Shown here: one piece after another, positions 1 to 12,700 of the stretch
Layout: each line of letters opens with the position of its first letter
Numbering within the stretch: position 1 is the first letter of the stretch
NCBI RefSeq assembly: GCF_000004195.4
Contig: NC_030683.2
Coordinates: 73,317,764 to 73,381,763 of the forward strand
Direction: 5' to 3'
Length of the DNA: 64,000 nt
DNA from: Xenopus tropicalis
Lineage: Eukaryota; Chordata; Amphibia; Anura; Pipidae
Made by a program: the position numbers and the translations under genes
The notes under the pieces: generated by a model
The model's database searches: none
The model's input: the letters and a program-made list of their open reading frames with translations, nothing else
What the model was told of the DNA's origin: nothing

Positions 1-76
1 TAGATAATGCCCAACACCCACTTGTGTTATCTTGTTCCTGAATACTCTCGTTACATTGTAACTTGGCACTGAACAC

Positions 77-268
77 TTAGGGCTTTGGTACACGGGGAGA
101 TTAGTCGCCGCACAACAGTCTCCCTTGTCGCAGGTGACTAGTCTCCCCGAAATGGCATCCCAAAATGTAAATCGCCGGTGGGATGGCATACGTGGTGCCT
201 CAAGAGGCAACTTCGGCGATTTTTGGCAAATCGCGACGACTAATCTCCCCTTATGCCACAGCCCTTAC
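77..268. repeat. MITE, 'GGGGAGATTAG' family, copy 1
   Basis: The ends read TTAGGGC and GCCCTTA, and next to them sit inverted GGGGAGATTAGTCGCC-type blocks. The same blocks recur at 49359-49658, 50110-50448 and 51023-51247, so this is one dispersed non-autonomous family. No coding capacity is seen. The short open frames across it come from the inverted repeat. Confidence 0.7.
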
Positions 269-354
269 AGGAAGACGATCACCCTAATCTTTGCACGGCT
301 CTCTAAAATTATATTGCTTAAAAAATCCATATGTAAAACATTGTTATTCTTTAA

Positions 355-764
355 AGGAGAAGGAAAGTCTAAGTCACTTGGGGGTGCCAAAATGTTAGGC
401 ACCCCCAAGTGACTTAAATCGCTTACCTTGTACCCCGGGCTGGTGCCCCTGTTAGGAGCAAACAGCACCAGCCCAGGGTACCTGTAGCGAGTGCTTATTC
501 CCTATTCGTGCTGCTGGCAAATGTCCGGGACAGGCGCATGCGCAGTAGAGTGAAACGCCGACTTCTCTGTTCAAAGTTCGGCTTTTCACTCTACTGCGCA
601 TGCGCGCGCAGCGAACAAGAAAGAAGGAAGTGATCGCTGCTACCTCGGGCTGGTGCTGTTTTCTCCTAACGGGCACCAGCCCGGGGTAAAAGGTAAGCGG
701 TTTAAGTCACTTGAGGGTGCCTAACATTTTGGCACCCCCAAGTGACTTAGACTTTCCTTCTCCT
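355..764. repeat. Foldback MITE with TTAA target duplication
   Basis: The element runs from AAGGAGAAGGAAAGTC to its inverse and is flanked on both sides by TTAA (351-354 and 765-768). The arms also contain GGGTGCC/GGCACCC, CACCAGCCC and an internal pair around CTACTGCGCATGCGC. TTAA duplication suggests a piggyBac- or Kolobok-type transposase acting in trans. A second copy, split by another MITE, lies at about 50950-51440, and weaker terminal fragments start near 48098 and 55406. Confidence 0.75.
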
Positions 765-768
765 TTAA

Positions 769-2689
769 ATAAGCAATTTTTATAACAACCTACTTTTCTA
801 GAAGTATGTGGAATTGGGTGAATAGAAAAACTGCCATTTTAAGTACTTTTGCCCCCCTCTATATGTCATTTACTGTGCTCACACACAAATATGCTAGATT
901 AAATCTTTTACTCTTACACTTCTTCCTGTTACCGTTACAACTGTATTATTTCCTGTCAGGTGATCTCTAAGGGAGCCTATCACAAAATGGTGGCTCAAGG
1001 GAAAAGATGTAAAAGGGCACTATTTACAAAGATGGTATCTTTTATAGGTCGCATGATATAACTTATCTATTGGTTAAGTATTCTGAGGTTATTAAAGGGG
1101 TTTTTCACCTTTTTATATTATTATGACATAGACATAGATTTTTTGAGACAATTTGCAATTAGTTTTCATTTCCTATTTCTTATGGTTTTTATGTTATTAA
1201 CTTGTTGTCCAGCAGCTCCCCATTTTGGAATTACAGCAGCAATCTGTTTGCTAAGGTCTAGTTTACCTTGGCAACCAGTCAGTCTGTTAGTATAGGTTTG
1301 ATGGACTCTGGTCTTCAACCGTATGTAACTAGTAATGTTCTAGACATGTTGGTCTCTGGCCAGTTAAACTTTATAAGGTAGTTCACCTTTAAACTGTTCT
1401 AATTAAATAGGCATGATAGTCAATTATTTTTTGGATTCTGGTTTTGATTTTCAGCAGTTATCTTGTTGCTGGGATAATCAGACTCTAGCAACCAGAAAAC
1501 TGACAAAAATCAAAATGGAATAGGGGTTTGAATGAGAAACAGGATGATGAATATGAGAGGGTCTGAATGGAAACATAAGTAATAACATTAAAATTGTATC
1601 ACAGAGCAATAGTTCACTAACCCCTGTCTGAAAGTCAGCATATAATTATAAAACACGAAAATTACTAGTTGAAAAATGACTGGACATTCTTTAACATACT
1701 AAAAGTTAACTAAGGTGAATTTCCCCCTTAACAAAATCCGGCTGCTCTGGTTCAATTAAGGGCAAAGCTGTGCTCACCACCACAAGCATTTCTAACTTAA
1801 GAAGGTAATCACTGAGAGCCGATCCGTATAATTAAATGGAACAAAATACTTTCACCACTCGCTGATATTTTGTGCAAAAGGCTTCTAAAATGTTTGTTCA
1901 AATTGCAATATATTTCAGCAGGCTGGCTAGGTCAGTTGTATCTGGTCTGGCCAGGGATATATGTTGGCATCTCAAAATACATGGGCACAATACTTAAAGT
2001 TTTGAAACTGGTACGATACAGCAACTACTGTGGCAACTGCTTTTCCCTTCTCGGCTAATTGTTGTTATTCCATTTGCCTGGATTTGTTCTTTTACATTCT
2101 ATGGTGTTTCTTCAATTTTTCCCAATTCTAGAAAAGAGAAGACAAACATATAACAAATGCGAAGCCAGAACTTATATCGACTTTAGGTGTCATTATTTTT
2201 GCCATGTGCAATGGGAAAAAAGCAAAATACATAATAAAAATAAGTCCTACACATTTTGATCTGTGAATGGGCAGAAAATATTAAAGGCAGGCCTGTATTT
2301 TTTTTTTTTTGATAATTTGCGACAACCCCTAAGCTTAGCTTCTCAGTGGCTTCTCTGAGCACACTGAGCAATGTGAGTGTCACTGACACTTCTACAAAAT
2401 CCAAGATGGGGAGCTCCTGTGACAGTTGTGAAGGATCAATACAATTATAGAGATGCTGAAACTTTAGGCTGGTACATTAAGCTCAGAATAATAAATATGG
2501 CATTTCTTCTCATATTTGGTTTTAGTTCTTTAAACAATACAAGACTGTTAAAACTGTTAATCTGAGCCGTCGTTATTTCTGTCCCATTTATGTAATTTTT
2601 GTTCTTGTTTAATTGAGTTTTCAACGGTTTTTTAAGAGGCATATTTTTTTAATATAAAAATAGTGCAGATGATGAATCCAAAATTGAGT
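769..2689. other. Intergenic, decayed repeats, no gene
   Basis: No conserved coding segment or exon was found. About 1085-1450 resembles a frog dispersed repeat with a GGGGTTTTTCACCTTT-type end and GCAACCAGTCAG-type interior. Near 1300-1332 there is a decayed CR1 3' tail similar to the ends of the CR1 copies at 4.2, 11.9 and 60.9 kb. The remainder is AT-rich and unremarkable. Confidence 0.5.
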
Positions 2690-3033
2690 GCTATTCTGAT
2701 ATCTACTGGGAGCTGCTCTCTTTCTCCCTTCCCATTGTTCTGCTGATTGGCACTGGGGGGGAAAAGGAAGGGGGTTGATAACACTCTAATTTGCAGCGCA
2801 GCAGTAAAGTATGACTGAAGTTTATCAGAGCACAGGTCACATGGCTGTTGCACCCTGGGAAATAAAAAAATATGGCTAGCTCCATGTGAAATTTTAAAAT
2901 TACATTTAAAAAAAAAAAAAGTCTGTTTTTGAAAAATGGATTTCAATGCAGGATTCTGCTGGAGAAGCTCTATTAACTGATTAACTGATGTGTTTTGAAA
3001 AAAACATGTTTTCCCATGGCAGTATTCCTTTAA
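2690..3033. repeat. Dispersed TTAA-ended repeat, copy 1
   Basis: This block matches 58611-58943 along its length. Shared landmarks are GGGAGCTGCT, TGTTCTGCTGATTGGC, a G-rich run, AGCACAGGTCACATGG, TTTCAATGCAGGATTC and the end CAGTATTCCTTTAA. The family resembles a very abundant Xenopus non-autonomous DNA repeat. No open frame is meaningful. Confidence 0.7.
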
Positions 3034-3537
3034 TAGTAACTATACCCTCTGGCAAGTGGAGTGCTAGAAAGATTTCCATCCAAACACTGATGTTCCCATT
3101 TCTTTGAATAAATCTCAGCACCTTTCAGTTCCCAAATTTTTCGGTAAAAAAAATTAATAATTAAAAAAAAAAACTCTCCATTTGCAGGAGATATAGGTCT
3201 TTCTCAGTCTTGATGAAACTAAATCTTTATCTCAACTTTTGATAAATCAGGCCCATATATCTAAATGCTTTTATGCACTTTAATTTCATTGCATTACTGG
3301 TCCTTTTAAAAAAAAAAAATGTATTAACATCAAGTGTCAGTCTTGATTTTGGAGACCTAAAATGGCTGTCTGTATAAGATTTATAGGCAAACTGTAACTG
3401 CCTGGAGTGTCCACAAGATGGCAATGAAAGCACACAAATAACATCTATATCCAGATTGTTGCTTGTGATCTTTATGAAGGAAGTAGCAGTAAGAAGTCCT
3501 GCAGTAAGATGATGTAGGCTCAGATCGCTTCTGCATA
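3034..3537. other. AT-rich spacer, no feature seen
   Basis: The stretch has several poly-A runs and short open frames that resemble no family I recognise. It ends at the TA target site of the Tc1 element. Confidence 0.5.
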
Positions 3538-3896
3538 CATTGAGGAACATAAGTATTTCAACACCCTGCAATTTTGCAAGTTCTCCCACTTAGAAATCAT
3601 GGAGGGGTCTGAAATTCACATTGTAGGTGCATACCCAGTGTGAGAGACAGCATTTAAAAAAAAAAATTTAGGAAATCACATTGTATGATTTTTAAAGAAT
3701 GTATTTGTATTGCACTGCTGCACATAAGTATTTGAACACCTTGCAATCAGCAAGAATTCTGGCTCTCAAAGACCTGTTACTCTGCCTTTAAATAGTCCAC
3801 CTCTACTCCACTCAGTAATCTAAATTAGTAGCACCTGTCTGAACTCTTTAAAGACACCTGTCCACCCCACAGTCAGTCAGACTCCAACTACTACCA

Positions 3897-5142
<1,246 letters not shown>

Positions 5143-5363
5143 CACTGATTTTCTCAGGTGTTCAAATACTTATGTGCAGCAGTGCAATACAAATACATTC
5201 TTTAAAAACCATACAATGTGATTTCCGGAATTTTTTTTTTTAATGCTGTCTCTCACAGTGGGAATGCACTTACAATGTGAATTTCAGACCCCTCCATGAT
5301 TTCTAAGTGGGAGAACTTGCAAAATCGCAGGGTGTTCAAATACTTACTGTATGTTCCTCAGTG

Positions 5364-6061
5364 TATGCTAGTTTGGGTGCTTCTTTATATCATTGACAGG
5401 TCCCCATTTGCCATCTAAAAGCCTGTTTCAGCTAGATAGTTTTGCAGTTATGATTGCCATGCTGTACATGGCCAGAATATGGTGAGGGGGTTTGGCCAAT
5501 TTTAACCAATGCCATCTGCCACTTAACTTCACTTTCTGCTCTTTTAAACTAACAGAACAATAGTAAAGTTGCCATATTCATCTATAGCCACTTGCATAAA
5601 TCTGTTGAGCTCACAGAATAGTGGAGTATTGCAGGGATCAGCTTGTCAGGCTGGGCTGCCAGGGATCCACCACAAAACCTTAGACTGTGGGCCCAGCATC
5701 TAAACTATTTTTCTCTTCACTGACATTCTTTATTCTCTCAATCCATATTATTATTATTTACATACATATTATTATTCTCTATTCCTCCTATTTAGTTTCC
5801 TTACTCTCATATAGAAATGAGGAATGACCATGGTATAGGCATACAAGGTAAATGGCTGGGTGAGCAGGAGGGCCCACTGACACTGGGGCCCACCGAGAGT
5901 TTTCCTGGTATACAGAAGGGCCAGTCTGACACTGTCACCATTATACTGGAAGGCACACAGGTGTCAGGGAAACCTCCATCTTCTTTATAATAGTACTTTA
6001 TCATCCAAGATGGAATGCGTGCTCTACCCTTGCTTTGCTAACTGTTTCTGCCAGTAGAGAA
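5364..6061. other. Downstream flank of PANX3
   Basis: No second gene is visible. The stretch follows the PANX3 stop on the minus strand and probably contains the 3' UTR. About 5870-5935 holds a fragment with GGGCCCACTG/GGGCCCACC wording like the GGTTGGACTGG hAT-type repeats at 17.5 and 39 kb. Confidence 0.4.
5729..5734 (-). terminator. Candidate PANX3 polyadenylation signal
   Basis: TTTATT on the plus strand gives AATAAA on the coding strand, about 330 nt downstream of the PANX3 stop. It is a motif match only; no transcript evidence is available. Confidence 0.3.
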
Positions 6062-6734
6062 TCATATCTTACCGTAACATTCCTTTCCGGATGGAGGTTG
6101 GTCCCCATCCTCAGATGTTGGACTGTCCTGTCCCGTGTTTTCCATATCCATTCCCACAAGAAGAGTCATGAAATCCACAACTGTGTCGATGTTTTGCTTT
6201 TTATTTGCGGTGTCCTTGAGCGTACACAAAACACTTAGGCGACTGTATGATTTTAGTTCTGAAATATTAGCCCGCAGGAAAAGAATGATGACGTTTAAAT
6301 CGTTAATAGGGCACCCAAGCATTTTCTTGCTAAGGAGGTCAAATGCAGGAAGCATTTCATACACGTTTAAGAATTGCTTGTCCCAATAGCATAATTTGCT
6401 TAAATTATAAATGATCATGGGAACCAAAAGAATGTATATCACTGCATTAGCGACACTTATGATTTGAAATATGGCGAGGGAAACAAATTTGCAGTTGACA
6501 AATTCTGGTTTGGGTATATCAGTCCTTAGGAACCTGGTTTTTACCAGGCAGGTGAATTCCTCTTGATAGAAAACAGTGAGGTGAAAGATGCCCAGATAGA
6601 TGCAGGTAAGTGCAATGAAGAGGAGCAGCAGCGCATTTCTCAGGAGGTACGTTAGTACAAGGCAATGCGAGTGCTGTTTGCAAGTCAGGTATCTCTCCAG
6701 CAGAGGAAATTCAAAGTATCTCACATGACGAGCA
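6062..6734 (-). CDS. panx3: PANX3 exon 4 (last coding exon)
   Basis: It encodes residues 180-402: the RYFEFPLLERYL segment, the third and fourth helices, second-loop cysteines 241 and 260, and the C-terminal domain with YEMLPAFDLLSKKMLGCPIN. The acceptor is TTTCTCTAAG|TGCT. The stop TGA lies at 6064-6062. Just before it the coding strand reads ACG|GTAAGAT, a good donor consensus, so an alternative splice out of this exon cannot be excluded. Confidence 0.93.
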
Positions 6735-9700
6735 CTTAGAGAAAGAAAAAAAACCTTTAATTCAGAATTGTTTAACAGTAATATATAGGTCTCTCCTAAT
6801 ATATCAGTGTTACTTAGAATTTGTCTACCAGCTTTCTGGTTTATGAAAAGGTAAAGTCCAACGAGTGGCATGCATATGCCTTGTAGACTTGCTGTTAATC
6901 ATTTATTACTTAAAGGGAATCATCAATCAAGTGACCCTTGCCAGCAAAGATCTGTTGTTTTTGGATATTTGCACCTGAAAATTGCTGACATATTAGAGAT
7001 TAAGTAGCATGAGTTCCATCATGGAAATCCTCTTATGCCCTAGTATTTTCCTAATCAGTTCTGTATACATAGAATTGGACAGTATATACCATATATACTC
7101 GAGTAAAAGCCGATCCAAATATAAGCCGAGTTACCTAATTTTACCTAAGAAAAACTTATTGACTTGAGTATAAGCCTAGGGTGGGAAATGCAGCAGCTAC
7201 TGCTAAGTTAATAAAGGACAATCAGTGTGACCCCCTGTGAACTCTTCATAAATATATTATGTTGGCAGCTGCATATTAGGGTTAGGTGATTAGGGAAAGG
7301 TGGACGGAGGACCTGTTGACCCTCCTGCCTTGAAGCTGCCATACTAAGTATCAAGATAAGAATGCTAATATGAAGATACTTTAACATTTAGTTTAAAATA
7401 ATTATAGTCCAACTTTTGTCCAGTTGTTCTTTTGCACCTACAGTAACTGCCTCCTTCTATTTACCCTTTTGTATCTTATTATGCAGTTCCCACTTCACTC
7501 CATATTCACTGGGCGCATCTTAGAGGTTTCTGTGATACTTTACTCCATATTCACTGGGCGCATCTTAAAGGTTTCTCTGACCTGCGAGCGCACACGCACG
7601 GGGGGTGTGCACACCGAATCTCAGCGCAGCATATATCGACTCGAGTATAAGCCAAGGCTGAGTTTTTCAGCACATTTTTCGTGCTGAAAAACTCTGGTTA
7701 TACTCTGGTATATACGGTAATAAGTCTTACTGCTAAAGGGGATATAGGTAAATCATGAAAGATGATGAAACACATCCTGTTGATAGGTCTGATTAGTAGA
7801 TACAGCAGTTAATCAGTAAATTTGTAAGTATCATTTGCAACGTCATTGTGTGATGACATCAGCAGTTTGCATGATGAAGTCAGTGATGCACACCGCAAAG
7901 GTGGCAACCCTAGTTTCAGTGTGTCAGGATCTGTGAGGTATCAAACGCTGGACTATGTGCTGAACTGTGATTTTATTAACCTACTGAGCCACAGGAGGCT
8001 TTTTGAGCAGGGCTTGGGCGGTTTCCCTGATGTGCATCCACATCAGGGAAACCGCCCAAGCCCTGCTCAAAAAGCCTCCTGTGGCTCAGTAGGTTAATAA
8101 AATCACAGTTCAGCACACAGTCCAGCGTTTGATACCTCACAGATCCTGACACACTGAAACTAGGGTTGCCACCTTTGCGGCCTGCTTCCCTCTTGTCTCC
8201 ACCCATCTTGTTAACCACATGTGTTGCTGGTCTAGCAATAAGGGGCCTTTAAAGCCCAGTTGCTCGATCTTCATTGCTCCTGAGCCTGAACTAGCCTGTT
8301 TTTCAGTTAAAAAGAAGAGTGTGGGCAAAAAAATTTCAACTTCCATTTTTATGTGACAAAAAGTCAAGTGATTTTAAGGATTCTAATTCGGATTCAGTTC
8401 AGCCAGGATAAGATAAGGGCTGTAATTGGCTATTCGGTAGCCCCTATGTGGATTGGCAGCCTACAGGAGGCTCTGTTTGACAGTACACCTGTTTTTGAAG
8501 ACCAAAACTTGCCTCCAAGCCAAAAATTCAAAAATGTTCCTCCTTAAAGGAGAACTATACTCATTGGGCTATAAAAGCCCCCTTAACTATCACTGCCTTG
8601 ACCCCCCCCCCCCCTCACCTCTTCCTTTGGGTCTCACCACCGACACGGCGGTGTTTAAGCAGATCTCCTGCTACCTCCAACTGTGCATGCAGGTTCGTAT
8701 CGGCGGAAAGACCTGAAGTGTCTTTAGTTGCAGGGAAGATGATGACTAGGTGCGCTGCTGCGCTACTCTGCTGTTTTAGCTTGGGGTTAGCGATAGGGAC
8801 AGTTGTTAAACTTAGAAACTATGCGAGAGGGGAGGGGGGGGGTCAAGGCATTGATAGTTAAGAAGGCTTTTATAGCCCAGTTCTCCTTTAAGGCCACTGG
8901 GAGCAACATCCCAGCAGGTGAGCAACATGCTGCTCATGAGCCACTGGTTGGGGATCACTGGTAAAGCCCATTCATCCTCTTGGACATTCATGTCCACAAA
9001 TGAGATATATTTGCCAAAAAAGGACATAGCATTAGTGCTTAATAAAATCTGGTGAAATTCTCATTCATCTTGCATATAATAGTCTCACATGTACTCGTTT
9101 TTTTGCAGACTTTTAGAACTACTTTAGTTCCCTGGATGCCTGGTTGAACACTACTATATACACCAGTTTATAGAAAATTAGGAATAAATCTACTGCCACT
9201 TTGCTTTTAATGGAGTGGGTGTGATGAGAGGGTTTCTTCCCCCCCCCCCCCAATCAAATTCACTGCACAAGTCAGTTTGTGGCTTAAGAAAAGGGAAAGC
9301 GCTGAATATATATATAGGCTGTTTATGTTTTTCTACCATTCATCTTGCACCAGCTGTTAAATTAATAGTTTTTAAGGCTCAAAATGGCAATTATGCAGTG
9401 GCCCTATGGCACAAAGGGGTGTAAAAAGGGGTGTAAAAGGAGAGTATGTCTAGTTTTGGCACTTCACATTAGTAAAGAGTCTTCTCCCATATGTACACTG
9501 TTCTTGGCTGGCCCGGACAGCCCTCCATTTTCCACTGAGTTCTGGCCCATTGTGGACTATCCATGAAAGTCCTGGAATATTCAGAACCACAGGGCCAAGT
9601 TCAGACATACATCCATCACTGTGCTTGTACACCAGTACTGTTAAACAGGTAATTTCTTAGCAAGGCAGTTGACTGTAGATGCCCTTTAACATTTTTAATT

Positions 9701-12700
9701 GAATGCAAACCTTATTGAAGGTTCTCAGATATTGGGTAACACATTTATAATCAAATAATGTGGATTTTTGTTATAAATATTTACCTTTTTAGCTCCTCCC
9801 AAAACAAATTTGGATCAGAACATGTTCTGTGGGCCTTTAGTAAGTGCTGAACAAGCTTGATTGATCGATTATAGGATTTGTCCAGTTCATCCACAATAAA
9901 AAGAAGGTCTGAGTTGAGCAATGACTTGGAAACATATTTCCACAGTACTACAGGAATATACATAGCAACAGCAACTATCATTAAAGTGTATGGAAAAACC
10001 TAAAGGAAATAAAATATGTAAATGACATGACTCTTGGTGCTGTAGTGAATGTATTACAGTGCAATTCAAAATGAAATTAGAATTATCTTACTCTCTTTTG
10101 TTATATTTGAAATATGTAATTGTAATATATAATTGCTAATTAGTAAACATTATCAATTAAGGTCAGAGGATATAGTAATATCCTCTGACCTTAATTGATA
10201 ATGTTTACTAATTAGCAATTATATATGTTAATAGCACAATTACTTTAGAAGCACTCTGAATTCAATTTAGATACCTTTAACCTAAAGAAAAAGCATGTAT
10301 GTATTAAAATATGCTCATTTAAAAGCTATGTTCCTGCAATATGTGCTAAAACTATAGGTAGGTCTGCATTTTCCCTGTGATATACTCTCTGATTAATGCC
10401 TTGAGAAACCTATGGCAACTATCCACAACAGGTACTGTCATTTAAAAGAAATTTGAGTGGCCTAGTTTTAAAGGTGTCTGAAGCCAGAAGGCACTGCTCC
10501 GCCTGGTGACAGAATGCAGAATCTAATAATAAACATTATTATTAAGTTATGGGTTGGGTTATGCAAATGATATAAAATAACTCAGTACACAGCAATATAG
10601 TCAGTAAAAAAAAAACAATGGTGAACATTTCCCATACATGAAATCTTGGACTTGGATTTTCTTAGGCTGATGCCACACGTGGCGTTTTTACGCTGTGTTT
10701 TTTCTCAGCCTCAAAACGCCGTACAACCCACACAGCCCCTGACTATGGCGTTTTTCAGCCTAGTACTGGTGACGTAGCAAATCCCGTTTCCATGGTGCTA
10801 ATAGTGCGAAATAGTAAAAAACGCCGCGTATTTCCGCTAGGTCTGGCAGCTGCCTTTGTGTATGCATAGGAATAGGTTGCTGTGCAGATAACGGCATATT
10901 TCAGCCAACGCTTGAAAAATCCGTGCTAAGGCGTTTTCTAGCGTATTTCTGCATTGTGTGGTTTGCTTCGAGTCTTTTCAAGTTATTTCTATGGATGATG
11001 ATATTGGGTGTTTTTAAGCCGCTGAGAGAATTAGAAAATACGCAGCGTAAAAACGCCACGTGTGGCATCAGCCTTAAGATCACCAAAAAAAAGTTCACAA
11101 ATTTCCCCTCATTTAAGATGCCCAGTTGAGTCCTTCAGATTAACAGGCCCGATACCTGCCTGAAAATTGGTCAGGTGTCACTCAGGCAGGTTTAATTTTC
11201 AGGTCAGATCGGGGACCGCATTGGCTTATTGATGCAGTCCTCGCTCCAACAGCTTCTATAACCATTGTTGTAATTCAATTGTTTGGCACTAGGGCCTACA
11301 CTCCTGTACATAGCTCAATTTAGACTCCTGTCTCCCACAACTAACTGCTCACTCTTAGCCCCCACCAAACACCCCCAGCAGTCATTTTTTATTTTTTCTG
11401 TGAGCTAAATGATTACCTTATGGATCCATAAAGAATGTACAGAAATACTTCCATCAAAATTAAAATCATGATGCGTCAGGGAATGCCAGCAGTGCTTGTC
11501 AACATACTCAGTCTGTTTTTCTGTAAAATTACTTGGAGGAAAACAGATGACCTGTGGTCCTGAAACAGGAGAACAAAACTGTCAAATAATATCACTTTTA
11601 TGGGAAAGATTTACGTGATAGTGTTGACCTAGAAAGCAATTTCTTCAGAGGTAACACAATCAATACATACAAATATGTACAAAGCCAGTGAACTATGGGC
11701 ACCCATTTATGCTGTAGAAAATGGGAATTCACTGTCAACACAAGTACCTCTATATGTAATACAAGGCACACAATTTGCCCAGGTGCGGTAACCTATAGCA
11801 ACCAATAAGATATTTGATTTCAATCAGGTGGCCAGTAAATGGTTACCTAGTTACATAGTTACATAGGGTTGAAAAAAGACCAGTGTCCATCAAGTTCAAC
11901 CCATCCAAGTAAACCCAGCACACCTAACGCACACCTACCAATCTATACACTCACATACATAAACTATAAATACAACCACTAGTACTAACTGTAGATATTA
12001 GTATCACAATAGCCTTGGATATTCTGATTGATCAAGAACTCATCCAGGCCCCTCTTAAAGGCATTAACAGAATCTGCCATTACCACATCACTAGGAAGGG
12101 CATTCCATGACCTCACTGCCCTCACCGTGAAAAACCCCCTACGCTGCTTCAAATGGAAGCTCCGTTCCTCTAATCTAAAGGGGTGACCTCTGGTGCGTTG
12201 ATTGTTTTTATGGGAAAAAAGAACATCCCCCAACTGCCTATAATCCCCTCTAATGTACTTGTACAGAGTAATCATGTCCCCTCGCAAGCGCCTCTTTTCC
12301 AGAGAAAACAACCCCAACCTCGACAGTCTCACCTCATAGTTTAAATCTTCCATCCCCTTAACCAGTTTAGTTGCACGTCTCTGCACTCTCTCCAGCTCAT
12401 TAATATCCCTCTTAAGGACTGGAGCCCAAAACTGCACTGCATACTCAAGGTGAGGCCTTACCAGGGACCTATAAAGGGGCAAAATTATGTTCTCATCCCT
12501 TGAGTCAATGCCCTTTTTTATACAAGACAGCACTTTATTTGCTTTAGTAGCCACAGAATGACATTGCCTGGAATTAGACAACTTGTTATCAACAAAAACC
12601 CCTAGATCCTTCTCCATTAAGGATACCCCCAACACACTACCATTCAGTAGATAGTTTGCGTTTATATTATTTCTACCAAAGTGCATAACTTTGCACTTAT

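Noticed and set aside
7846..8218. Two similar proteins on opposite strands
   Set aside because: They are mirror translations of one palindrome (7893-8180).
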